This document shows positions 10,993 through 23,416 of a stretch of 64,000 bases of DNA, piece by piece. Source of the DNA: Paraphysoderma sedebokerense (Eukaryota; Blastocladiomycota; Physodermatomycetes; Physodermatales; Physodermataceae); assembly GCA_025602915.1 (NCBI GenBank), contig JAHLJZ010000027.1, forward strand, positions 124,001 to 188,000, read 5' to 3'. The translations under genes were made by a program, and so were the position numbers. Position 1 is the stretch's first letter; each line of letters begins with the position of its first letter. The notes beneath the pieces are model-generated. The model saw nothing but the letters and a program-made list of their open reading frames with translations. It was not told where the DNA came from and made no database searches.

Positions 10993-13900
10993 TCACCGCC
11001 TACCGTTTCCACGCTTGCGCTGATTCACTTCGCCCCCCGTATACCCCGCTCCACCATCATAGCGTCCATATCCCCATTGCCCCTGTTGTTCGTGACTTAG
11101 ACTTCCGGGTGGAGGGGCCCGAGATGCATCTTGATGCCTCGAATAATAATTCCCTCCGGCTGCCGCTTCGTGCTGCGATGGCATAAACTGTCCGCCGAAT
11201 GTCGGGTCATTGTAACCTAAAGGCCCAGTCGCTTCTCGGTACATATTACCAGGAGGTCTTTCCATCTCATTCCCAATAAAGTTTGGAATATTTTGCACCC
11301 ACTCCCCTCCGCCATAATCGAATCCAGGTTGTGGCATTCCCATGTGCTGCTGATTCATATGAGAAGGTAAACCATACACCGGGGGACCGACAACCATGGG
11401 TGGTCTATAAGATCTGCGTACATCCTGGCTTGGCCCCCCTGCAATGGATAAATTCATTGCGTTATTATCCCAATCTGGTACTCGCCTATCCATTCCTGCG
11501 GTATTTCTGTTGCTGCCACGTTTGCGGCCGCCACCTCTGCCTGTATTTTGGTCAAATCCGACAGTGTCCAAACTGTTGGCACCAAATCGACTCACTCCAG
11601 GGTACATAGGTGCGTTGCTATTCCTGTTGTTGTTGTTGTTGTTGTTGCTGTTATAGTTGGAACTCCCAAGACTGCTCATATGTGTCCTTCGTTTAGTCTC
11701 TTGGCTACCCGCACGAGATGGCGCTGAGGATGCGCCAGCTGATGAAGAGGGAGGAACAGAAACCGTAGGATTAAATGCGGCTGCCTCAACGCTAATCTCC
11801 GCGGGTGAAGGTTGCGGTTTTTTTCGCATCCGGCGAAGTTCCAATGGGCTGTTCATCACTTCTTGTCTCGTGTCTGGGGATCGCTGCTGGTTCGTTCGCG
11901 GCTTCGGAACTGCCGTTTGAGACCGTGGTTGTCGCTGTCGACGTGTTGACGGCGACGAAGGGGACCGAGGAGACGGCGAGGAGGCAGGTAACTGTGAAGG
12001 CATTGTCACTTGTGATTCTAGTTGGAAAGGTTGTCGAGAGTGGGGACTCGGTGACGACAAAGGAATGTTCTTTGATATTTGGTTGGAAGAATCGTCTAAT
12101 GAAGACGACGGTTCTTTCGTTGCTTCAGTCGAGATATCCGGCTTTGCCGTTTTTGGAACCTGCCCAGGTTTGACACCTGGCTTCCATTGATACTTGACGC
12201 CAGCGTTGTATATATCGGTAAGGACAGTGTCAAATAAACCTTCTTCCTTATAATGCAGATATTTTTTATAAAGTAGTAGAGCCTAGAGAGCCACCCAAGA
12301 GTTAGGTAAGAGATTATATCTACTTGAATTTTTCATCAACAGTATACAAACCGTTCTGGCATCTTCAATGGAATCGTGTGAGCTCTGCTGGATATCGATA
12401 TCAAGTAAATACCACGCTAAAAACCGCAACCCTAGTCGCCGCTGTTTTGAAGGGATGAAATAAATGTCTACGGTATCAATAATTTGATGGGGCGGCACTA
12501 AAATATCTGAAATAAAAATATTAGCGTATATGGATAACAACGATGCGTAAATTTCGGGGTAACGTACTGATGATACGGAAATCTTTTTTTAATCCATGAC
12601 CGATAAACTTACAGCCCATATCAACCAACAATCGAAGTTTCTTATATGCCAGCTTCAGCGGAACTAGCGTGTGCTTTGACAGAGCTGGGTCCAAATCTCC
12701 AGCTACGAGGCAGGAACAGAAATGTCTAAGCAGGCTGTAAAGACTATACAGAATTGCATCAACGGACTTACGTTGAATACCCGAATACTCTGTTAAATAA
12801 TCCGCAATCGGTTCTATCGTGGCAATATAATCGTCGATGAAGGGAGTGCAATCCATGTCACTTTCACCTCTAAGAACGCTGACTCGAGCCAGAGACAGTC
12901 TCGTAGGCCGCAACAAACTCTTCGATCCATCGGAACGAATTTCTGCCTCTTCTTGTGAAAGTGAAACAAATTCTGCATCAATTGCACAGAGATATCCAGG
13001 GTGAAGCTCTTCCTCAATAAGAGGTTTCGTGAGTGACGGGAGTCGAGTTTCAGGTCTTCGGAAACAATTGGTTACAATGATGATCATATATTGAATAGCT
13101 AAGAAAGAAGAAATACCTTGAAATTGATAATTCTTCAAACAAAATAGAGTTGTCCTTTTCTACCGTCAACTGTGACATGTCATACAGATTCCCGATCTCC
13201 GACCGCACATACTGAACAACGGCAGGGTTCTGTGGACCATGTTTAATTAGTCGTAGAATATAATCAAATACACCAGTGGCCTGAACTCAATACATACTTT
13301 CCACGATCGCGGAAATTGTGTAACTTCATGAACTGGTATGGGTGTCACCAAAAAATCATTGAATAGATGCCATTCCGAATCACTTTGATCTGAATCGCTC
13401 GTTGCTTAAGACAGGTGGATAATTAGGGCCACAATAACTGAGAGAGCGAAAGAAAAGAACGTACATCTGATTTGTGCAACTAAATGTGGCAAATCTTTAT
13501 CGTACTTGATTTCAGATATCACGGCCTTTCGGTGAGGGGAAAAACGTTTAAGTTTAAAAGGACGGCAATGTCTGGCAATTTCTCGGATCAAACAATATTA
13601 CCTGTAAACCGTAATATGCAACATTTTCAGCATTCTCGTTCTCGTAGTCCTGACTGGCGTCATCTACAAAAATTTGACCGTCTTGTTCAAAAATGGCCAA
13701 TCTACGACGACTAAGTTAGATGATTGCATTCCCCAAGCCCTGGCATATATCTTTCTGTACCTTAGAGGTAAAAAGCCTTTGGATTTTTTATCCGAGACAA
13801 AGTGGTTTTCTGAAATAAAGTGATAAATAATGAGGGCGGGAAAGAAGCAGGTGCGAATTAATAAAGCCAACCTTTTGATCGCCAAACATCCAACGCCTCG

Positions 13901-16816
13901 TCCGAATTAGCCGCACAATTTATATTTAACATAGATGGCAATGACAGCATTCGCTTTGATTGTACAGTACTCTGATATTTCTGGCATTTGGAACACCAAG
14001 CTTTAGTCTGGTACTCTCGGGTTAACGATAACTGAAGCAAAGATTCAAACGTCGTGGATGGTCGGACTGAATCAGCTGATGATGGAGTTTTTGGCCTCTA
14101 CATTTCCCAAAGCACTTTACGTTAGCCCAAAGGTAAAACATTGCACAGAAAAAGGTTCATACATTGGCGGGTGGATAGACAATTTCGATAACGAATGAGG
14201 TTGTATCCCTATCAACGGTATCCTGACATTGTGAACACTTGCTGCTAGCAATGTAATTGGTTCCACATAGTTGTTGAATAACCGACAACTCTGAGATGGG
14301 CTTCTGTGTTGTTGGAGAGAGGTATGAAGGTGACTTCAACAGAGGAGGGTTGGTCGATTGATTTGTTTCCCGATGAAACTGCTCAAGAATAAACCGATTG
14401 AAATTTTGAATTAACCCGGAGTAGGAAGTTTGCATATCAGGATTGTCGGGTTCAAAGAGACCGAGAGCAGATGCTATTTAATTCAAGGTTACGAAATCAA
14501 TACTACTGGCGGCACCAAAATTTCGCAAATATTGCCTCCTACCTTGAGGAATGTAACTAAAAGCTTTCAGAAAATTGGTTGCTTGACAATTTAGGCCTTT
14601 CGCGTCGTCGAGCATCTTGAACAAGAATCCGAGTTCGCATGTCAAACAATGATCGTTGGGACATGTGCCTGAGAGATGCGAAGTGACAATGTGCTTGAGG
14701 TGAGGGGTGAAGTAGAGTAGCTGAAGGAATGAATTGATGTATGAATTGGCGATGTGGGTTTCGAGGCCACCAAATGGTGTTTTGTTATAATAACTGCATA
14801 TTTGCTCGGTCAGAAAAATCAGAAGAATAAATAGAATGAAGCTTTGGGGCGTTACCCGAAATCGAAGTCTTCCACTCCAAATTTACTGTATTTAATCTCA
14901 ACACTCCTATAAGATTGGGGAACCGAAGCATGCCTGCCTGTTTGGTTACCATCCTTCGCTTGTAACTTTCCTTTATCTTTCTGTGGAGTCCTGCCTAAGG
15001 CAATTTGCTTTTGAATCTCACTTTTGAATTGAGGGCTGGCCTTCAAAGCTTTGCTACCATATCCTATTTGGTTTCGCCTGATATTCTTGGGCTTTGGGGC
15101 GTAACCGACGAAATCATACATTTTGACAGTCTCGAGGATACTAGGGTCTATCCTCGCTGGTGGTTCACCGACCGAAAATGTCAAATACAGTGGCCAATTT
15201 CCAGAAAGTAGTCTCTCGGAGTAAAATGGGACACCAACGGTATTGAGTGGGCTACCACAGGTCAAAGAGATAAATAAGTCAAGGACATCAAAGAAACATG
15301 AAGGAAAACGCAAATGATCTTACGAATCAGAATCCATGGACACGGCGTGAGGCACATGTTGTGAAGGGACTTCAATTGCATCGGAAAGATTATTCACTTT
15401 ACAATCTGTTTTATCACTCCACAGATGGACAATACCAGAGTAATCTCCAAAAGCTAACATATCGCCCGATGAAGACACATCGATAGCAGTAGGATAGCCA
15501 GTGACATTCAGCTAGTGTAAAAATGTTGATAACTTGTCGAAGGAAGAGAAGTATGGTAGAGAATTGAGATACGAACCTGGTAAGGCAAGCTACAACTCAG
15601 TTCCTTCACGTTACAAACTTGTAGAACTCCTGACTGGGACACCGCATATATTTTGTTCGACTGATGTGGATGAAATTTGAGCAGGTAGGGGCCATTTGGA
15701 AAGGATAACGCAGCCATAGTTTTCATCATTCTTAAATCATATAACTTAATGAATGGATCGACCACCATTTGTCCTTTTCTGGTTATTGAAATTTAGTGAT
15801 GTAACAAGACCACTTGGCAACAGCAAAAGCAATACTACCGCTGGGTGAATCCACACGTTGCAACAGTGTTATCCATAACATCAACATCAGATATCATTCC
15901 AGTGTGAGCAGCCGGGAAAACATGTTCTGTCTTTAAAGTCTTGGGATCCCTAACAGCTAAGTGACCTTTCGTCGTACCACCGACGATGTAGCGAGCATTT
16001 CGTCGTAAGACCGCAACTTGACTGTATTCATCTTTGAACTAATAACCCCAAATTAATTAGCCAATTAAAATATAGGAAATTTGATGGAAAAACTTACTTC
16101 TTTTATCACCGTCCCCCGATCAGTATTCAATAGAATCAAATTGTCTTGTTCTCCTCCGACGAGCAATTCATGAGTGGGCCTAAGACTTGTGAAGGTCATA
16201 GCATGTAACCGTTTGATCGATTCAAGCTTCTTCGATCTAGTAACCCATATGATTCATCGGGTTCAATAATAATTTCGTAAACAACTGAAAGTAGACAGTT
16301 TTAACATATCGTTTGGCCCGAAGCCAACTTACGTTGTCATCCATTTGACTATTCCCCTCCGATTCGTAAATTTCACCCCATCCTGAGCCAAAGATATAAT
16401 CCCTCCGCCAAATCTATTATCGATTAACATCTGTAGAGTTGCTCCATGATGGCCTTTAAATGCCGTGTATCTTTCAAACCTAGGTGGCACGACTGAACGG
16501 ATACGGCCCTGAGTATGCGTGAAAGCCAATAACGTCGAAATAATGTTGATAATCGTCAGAATTTTAATAAATTGTAATTTATGTCGGTGGATCCCATTGA
16601 AAGAGTGTTGAAATCTAGGCGGCCCACCGCAAAGCTTTGGATTAGATAGAGGAAAGGTGTTCTTACATCTTGATTACCTATCCACAATAATTCCTGAGAT
16701 GTGTCGAAGACGAGTGATGTTATCGGATACGAAGTATCGTTACAGTATGTATTTATTTCAAAATAGTCCGACATGTTACGATTAGTGTGCCGAAGGCTGC
16801 TCAAAATCCTGTTCAA
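10993..16816 (-). CDS. PAN2: PAN2, catalytic subunit of the PAN2-PAN3 deadenylase
   Basis: Poly(A)-specific 3' exonuclease that starts mRNA tail shortening with PAN3 in the cytoplasm. Many short introns. Order along the protein: N-terminal WD40-type propeller (16816 to about 15500), linker with SERLLSGNWPLYLTFSVGEP (about 15200), an inactive ubiquitin-hydrolase-like domain (TPFGGLETHIANSYINSFLQ, near 14780) with zinc-type CSKCQKYQ (about 13990) and CSQC pairs, then the RNase D-type exonuclease. All four DEDD acids are visible: IDAEFV, GHGLKKDF and HDSIEDA. Unusual is a tail of about 400 residues after the exonuclease, rich in Pro/Ser, then an asparagine run and Gly/Arg segments (GRGGGRKRGSN), ending at 10993. 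The start could also be an internal ATG at 16774. Confidence 0.92.
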
Positions 16817-17147
16817 AATCTAAATTTGTGGTGTACGTATAGTTGCATTGAATGATAGCGGGAATCGGAACTCTCTTTATGATTCAACAAACGTCGACAA
16901 TTATGATTTGGTAATTCCGGGTGAGAGATTTATTGATATTGTGAATTTGTCGGGACCCGGGATGTATGAAGGTGATCAGTATTTCGCCACCGCGGCCTCT
17001 CAACATTGTCCGGTCAAATGCACTCTTCAGTCGGCGACATCTATGATTTACTGAAGCTAAGAACAAATTAGGGAATGCTGAATTATATGTAATCCGTAGT
17101 ACAAAAATAGTAAAGTAATAATCTACATTTATGTTCGAATTGATAAT
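16817..17147. other. Intergenic, 0.33 kb
   Basis: Between the PAN2 start and the LYS4 stop, both on the minus strand. Presumed PAN2 promoter and LYS4 3' region. No distinct element seen. Confidence 0.5.
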
Positions 17148-19659
17148 TTAAATTCTGTTTTTAACCCATTGCTCCAACCCACCTTCCAACATCAACTCCT
17201 GAGCTGCCATACCGACTTTGGCGACTTTAAACTCCTTCACTTCACCTTCGCCTTGCAAAACCTTGACGATACCTCTCGCTAAATCAACCTCCACGTTCCA
17301 ACCGATTCTTTTAGTCAATTCGTTCCCACCATACATTGTTTTAATAGTTTCTGCCAGTTCCGGAGCTTCAAGTACCAGAAGTCCGTTGTTAAGGGCATTT
17401 CGTTTAAATGTTTCCGAGAAGGAACCAGCTAAAACCAGGGGGATACCTGCTGATTTGAGTGCTGTTGCTGCTTGCTCCCTGGAAGACCCAGTACCGAAGT
17501 TGAAACCTCCAAGCAAAATGTCGGACTACAAATTTCAAATTGAGCGATTCATTAGTTTAATTCAATGAGTGTTACAACTGAAATTGAGAAGATTACCTTC
17601 TGGACTTTTTTAACAAACTGCGTATCATAATTTTCCATCACTACTTTAGCCATTTGCGCTGGAGTCAGATCATCCTGATACGTGTATTTACCAGGATAAA
17701 TTCCGTCGGTGTTCAAATTATCCTGGAAACAAAATAGTATGTCGCCTTGCAGCTTTTCCGGGAACCCGGGCAGAATCTTTGACGGGGCCGATGAAGAAGG
17801 TGCGGGTTTGTGAGTCGTGATTGTTCCTTGGGGTGCTGATGAAGATGTTGCAATTGAGGGTGGAGAGGAAATGTATCCGTTCACAGCAGATTGAGCGACA
17901 ACGGCTAAACAGAAGAGACACTCAACATAAGCAATTCGGGGAGGTAAATCCAAAGATATGGCAAAATCATACCCGGAGAAGCCAAATAGGCGAACGCATT
18001 AGGAGAACCCATGCGTCCTTTAAAGTTTCGATTTGTAGCAGAAATACCAACTTCACCGTCTTTCAACAGACCTGTACCGAGACCTATACATGGACAACTA
18101 AAATTGAGCGGGGCGATATTTCACTGCAGTAATTCGGGATTCACTCACCGACACAAGGCCCACAACCTGCAGGCAAAACTTTTGCTCCGGCGTCAATCAA
18201 TTGCTGCCAGTGGCCTGACTCTTCTACTTCTTTTCGAACCTCACTACTGGCGGGGGCAACATAAAACTCTACTCCTTCTTTGACCTTCTTCCCTTTTATA
18301 ACATCGGCGGCGGCTTTAATGTCTTCGACTCTGGAATTCACACAACTAACCAGATAGGCCTTATGAATTTTAACTTTTTCTTTCTGCATATCCCCTACAC
18401 TTCTATACGCCTTAACAGAATTAGGGCCCGAAACATACGGTTGTAAAGTTGAAAGATCAAGTGACAAATGCTTCGAATAGTATGCGTTATTATCAGGTAT
18501 TATTGGATTGGTTATGATCGATTGAATTCTATCTTTGTTCACCCTGGGATGTTGTCGAGTTTTATCTATGATATTCGGATTTGAGAATTTGGTCACACTT
18601 TCAATTTTTTTAACTCGATCGTTTAACCATCCGATAGTTCTTTCGTCAACTGGAAAGACACCCGCCAATGCTCCCCACTCGGTAGTCATATTGGCAATGG
18701 CCAGACGTTCATCAATACTCAATGATTTGACTCCGTCGCCTGTAAACTCGATCGCCGTATTTAACACTTCATCACGATTGAAGTATCCACATAAAGTAAT
18801 GATGATGTCTTTTCCTGTTACACCTTTCGGCAATTCACCATCAAGCGAGACCTTGACGACAGGAGGAATCTGCCACCAAGTTCTGCCAGTGGCCCAGATT
18901 GCGGCGGCGTCGGTTCGGACGATTGGAGTACCAAGACAACCAATCCCTCCGTACATGTTCGAATGAGAGTCGGAGGCAACAGTGAGAGTGTAAGGGAATG
19001 CGTATCCTTCTTCGACCATAATTTGGTGACCGATTCCACGTCCAGCTGGATAGAAATCCACGTTATGAGTTTTTGCAAACTTTTCGATTGCAGAGTACTT
19101 TGCCAAGTTCTGTGGATTTGAAAGTGTCAGTTAGCATAATTATTTCAACTGCAAAAGCAAAACAAGGGAGCGCTCCCCATGCTTTCTTCCGATTGAACCA
19201 AAAGCCTCGACAGACCTTTTCACTTTTGTTCTGGACATCATGATCCAAAGCAAATACAGGTTGTCTAGGGTTATTGAATTTTGCTGCACCGATAGTTTTG
19301 AACCTATTTTTAGACCGCAAAGTTAATAGAAACTCCAAGGGCATTGAGTTTCACCAGTCCCAGCAACTCCTCTTTCATTCCCAATACCGCCCGCCCACCC
19401 AATATATTAAACAAAAGATTATCAATTACTTGCTCATAACCGCCATGGTGTTATCGTGAGTCAACACATGTTCTGGTTGAATGGAGACGAAATCTCCTGA
19501 TTGCACTTTTGTTCCCGGTTCAACGTCAATAGCGTATTTTTGGATAATTTTCTCGATTAGATTTTGGCCCGGGGCAGTCGCAAGACTCCGATGGTAGAAT
19601 AATAATGGGCTTATTATAGAGCGGGAAGGAGAACGAAGACGAAGTGTGAGGATTGACAT
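17148..19659 (-). CDS. LYS4: Homoaconitase, mitochondrial
   Basis: Converts homocitrate or cis-homoaconitate to homoisocitrate in the fungal alpha-aminoadipate route to lysine. CDS complement(17148..17525, 17597..17904, 17973..18083, 18149..19109, 19216..19303, 19430..19659), 691 aa. The start [20 protein letters not shown] is a typical mitochondrial presequence, which decides the start. Family landmarks: [55 protein letters not shown] and [11 protein letters not shown]. The three 4Fe-4S cysteines are visible in [10 protein letters not shown] and GCGPCVG; the swivel domain has [25 protein letters not shown] and the wording of the SDSHSN block fit homoaconitase better than aconitase. Confidence 0.95.
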
Positions 19660-20326
19660 TTCGATGTAAGTATGTAGAGTGAGAATGAACGAAAATGTTG
19701 AAATTAGCGACCACAAGCGAAGGACCAAAAAATCTTCATCTCTCCTGATTATCGCGAGCAATAATGCACCGCTGCGTTTCGCGCTGCAAAGTGAAATTAC
19801 AGTCGACGAAATGATTGGGAAGGACAGAGTGGATCTGTTGCTAATACATACAGCTTTTGGCAGAATTATTTCTGATTTGCAAATGATGAAACGCTACCCC
19901 CAGCAGCCCAAAAATGCCTGGACTTGAACAGTGGTGGATTTCGCGCCATTTACCGCTATCCCTATTGCATACATTATTCCAAAAACGACATCATATTGGC
20001 CACTAGCTGCTCATGCATCGTCGGAAAAGATATAGCAATCAATTGTATTCTGCGTATTGTTGGCATGGAGACTTCGCCAGTCCTCGCTGCCCAAATCTCT
20101 CGCAGCTGAATAGAAAGTATCACAATGAAGACAAACAAATAAACTTTCATTCCAGGTTGTATACTTATGCATAAATTGGTATAACATATAGGTATAATAA
20201 TATATTAACAACAAACATATCTCAAGACGCTTAAGATTCTTGAAATTTTTTGATGAGAACGGGAATGATTCTGGAAAGAACATACGATTAGTTGCTGAAA
20301 CGGAACTTGATTACACCAATTATAAA
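19660..20326. other. Intergenic, 0.67 kb
   Basis: LYS4 upstream region and acetyl-CoA synthetase 3' flank. Small open frames only. No RNA gene or repeat seen. Confidence 0.5.
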
Positions 20327-22822
20327 TTAAATATACCCAGGCTCTGCTAAAGTGCTCAAATCACCTAACCCATCAGCTTCACCACATGCAATCTTTCTCA
20401 AAACTCTCCTCATAATTTTCCCACTTCTTGTCTTAGGCAGGTCATTCACTACGACAATTCTTTTAGGCGTAGCAATCGGACCAATCTCCGTTCGAACAAT
20501 CTTGATCAGATCAGCGGTGAAGGCGGATGAATCGCTGATTGAGGCTTTAGGGATAACAAATGCGATAATCCGTTGGCCAGTTAACTCATCTGGCGCGCCA
20601 ACCACAGCAGCTTCGGTACATCTAGTAATAGGAAGATCAACAGCGTCGGTTATGAATTCAGCTTGCTAAACAAAGAGTAGCGCAGAAGAAAAGTCGGCTG
20701 ATTACCCAGGATTAAGCACCAAAGCACTTTCGATCTCGGCAGTACTCATTCTATGGCCGCTGACGTTAATAACGTCATCTACTCGTCCTCTGATCCAATA
20801 ATATCCATCCTTATCCCTGGTAACGCCATCACCGGTGAAGTAAAAACCAGGATAGGGACGCATGTAAGTGTCAAGGTATCTGTTATGGTCGTTGTACACG
20901 GTTCTGAAGGGAGGAATAGATAAATACGCGAAACTCAGATCAATCGGCACTTGAATTAGAAGTAACACACCTCGCCAAACTAGGCCAAGAATTCTTGAAA
21001 CACAGAACACCTGTAACATCATTTCCTTCCAACACTTTGCCAGTTTGAGCATCTACTACAACGGGTTCAATTCCGAAGAAGGGTACAGTGGCACTACCAG
21101 GTTTCGTTGCAACAGCAGCGGGTAAAGGTGTCAACACGTTGCAACCCGTTTCTGTTTGCCAATAAGTGTCCACAACGGCACATCGTTCTCTTCCAACGAC
21201 TTGGTGATACCAAAGCCAAGCTTCAGGATTAATAGGTTCTCCCACAGATCCAATCACGCGAAGGGATGCAAGGGAATAGGGTTTGACTGGATCATCGCCA
21301 AATTTGCGAAGAGCACGAATGGCGGTCGGTGCAGTGTAGAACTGGGTGATTTTATGATTGTCGATGAGTTGCCAGTATCGGCTTGGATTGGGGAACGTTG
21401 GGATCGACTCAAAAAGTACAGTTGTCACGCCAAGGCAAAGAGGGCCGTAAACAATATATGAATGGCCGGTAATCCAGCTGAAGAAAGGTAAATTCAGTGA
21501 AAAACGGCCTCAGAAAGAATGGAACTGTGTGAACGCACCCTACGTCAGCCATACAACCAAATACATCGCCTTCATGTGTATCGAAGACGTATTTAACCGT
21601 CATAACAGTCCCCAGAAGGTAACCGGCAGTCGTATGAAGTAAACCTTTCGGTTTACCAGTTGATCCGGATGTATATAACATAAATAATGGATCTTCAGCA
21701 TCAACTGATACAGGAGGACAGTAAGGTCTAGCCGTTGCCTATTGCAAAGATTATTTCACAGATTAACCAGTCATTTCAGAAATATAATACACTACCATAA
21801 CTTCGTGCCACCAGACATCTCTGCCGTGAACAAAATTTACAGTTGGATCCCCTGTTCGTTTGAACACAATAACATTCTTGACTGACGGCGCTTCCGATAA
21901 TGCGGCATCGGCGATCTGTTTGATCTGGATACTTTTTCCAGCACGGACACCTTGATCAGATGTTATGAGAAGTTTGCATTTTGCATCATTGAGTCGGTCG
22001 CGCAATGCATGAGCAGAGAAGCCGGCTAAACAGCAATGAAGGAGCAAAATTATGATTCAGATATCAGCCCAGAACAATTTAAAAGTACCAGATTCATCAC
22101 ACGTACCAAAAACAACGGAATGAATAATCCCTAAACGTGCACAAGCGAGCATAGCCTAGTAATATTGAAGAAGATGTAGCAAACAGACGAGAGGCTTAAG
22201 GTAGAAATAACGAAGTCAAACCACATACCACCGCTGCTTCCGGAATATTGGGTAAATAAATTCCAACAGTATCACCTTTCTTGAGCCCCATAGAAATCAT
22301 AACATTCGCCATTTTACAAACATTCTCTAATAATTCTCCGTATGTTACTTTGACTTTGGCCTTTCCGTTAATCGCATCGTTGGGATCGTCGGGTTCATAA
22401 ATCAACGCAACCTTGTCCGGATTTTGTAAAGCATGCCTATCTACGCAGTTATACGAGACATTAAGTCTGCCGTTGTGGAAGTAAGCTACCGAACCCGAAA
22501 GAAGAGAACCGGAGCGAAGCTGAGTGTACGGAGTGTCCCAGGACAAAAGTGAGCGGGCGTGCTGTGGTGTTTACATTGAGCCGTGTTTTCGGGTGTAATT
22601 TTGGTTGATAGAAATACTGTTATGAGACTGATACAAAAAGATTCATTGACAACAGGTAGTAATCACCTCTCCAAAGAATTTATCAGGGTTGTTCACGCTT
22701 TCATTCCACATAGACTTGTACTGTTCGAAAGACGCAACATGCGGCTTTACTTTTCCAGTGAGAAGAGACTGTGGAGGTGGGAAAATGGGGGCGGCAGCAG
22801 CGTTGTCAGCGGCAGCAGTCAT
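20327..22822 (-). CDS. Acetyl-CoA synthetase
   Basis: Makes acetyl-CoA from acetate, ATP and CoA through an acetyl-adenylate. CDS complement(20327..20621, 20706..20903, 20971..21477, 21539..21738, 21796..22025, 22107..22155, 22229..22561, 22667..22822), 655 aa, the usual size. Signatures: [14 protein letters not shown], the phosphate-binding [61 protein letters not shown] (spread over 22 residues near 20830), [12 protein letters not shown], and the C-terminal [11 protein letters not shown] holding the catalytic lysine. The N-terminal [20 protein letters not shown] region is also typical. No mitochondrial or peroxisomal signal is clear, so it is probably nucleocytosolic. All exon phases join in frame. 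Confidence 0.96.
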
Positions 22823-23416
22823 GGTTCAATAACAGTTTGGATGAATTACAGACTGTACAGAAGAGAGATGGAAAAAAAGTAAGTTCGGCTCTGATGGCAA
22901 AAATCGGCCCAAGGCCCAAGCCAAAAGCAGCGGAGTTTCGGGAAAGCGATGACAGCCTTGTCGTGCATCCCCATGCTTATTCCATGCATTCGCTGGATAA
23001 TCCATGACTTCGGTCTAAAGCAATATATCACTTGGGATAGACCATTCTACATGGATAATGGGAATATCAATTTATTACGGCGGAAATGCTCCCGGCCCGT
23101 AGGCCGGGCAGACTGTATCATTCGCAGAGGAAAAAAATTGTTACTTGGATTTTTGTAACTAATTCTCTCTATTAGCTGATTGGAATTTCAGGTGGACATG
23201 TAATTGTGGTGGTACATTGCTGCTGTTACTTCGGGGACATTCAATAGTGACATGGTACCAAATCGGCAACTTAAAGATTCTTATTGAATAGCAAAGATAG
23301 GTAAGATCTGCAAGCCTGTCTTCGTGGGTCTCTCCGACAGAACCCATCAATGATATAATGCTTGCAAAGAATTTTATTGAAATGAATTCGAGCTTTCTTG
23401 GAAGTAAGTTTCTCTA
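22823..23416. other. Divergent intergenic region
   Basis: 594 bp between the divergently transcribed acetyl-CoA synthetase and GRAMD4-like genes, so it should hold both promoters. No named operator recognised. Confidence 0.5.

Noticed and set aside
20327-22822. Splice acceptor at CAAGCTGAATTC (about 20667) for the last ACS exon
   Set aside because: It shifts the frame; the acceptor just before 20621 restores the family sequence [15 protein letters not shown].
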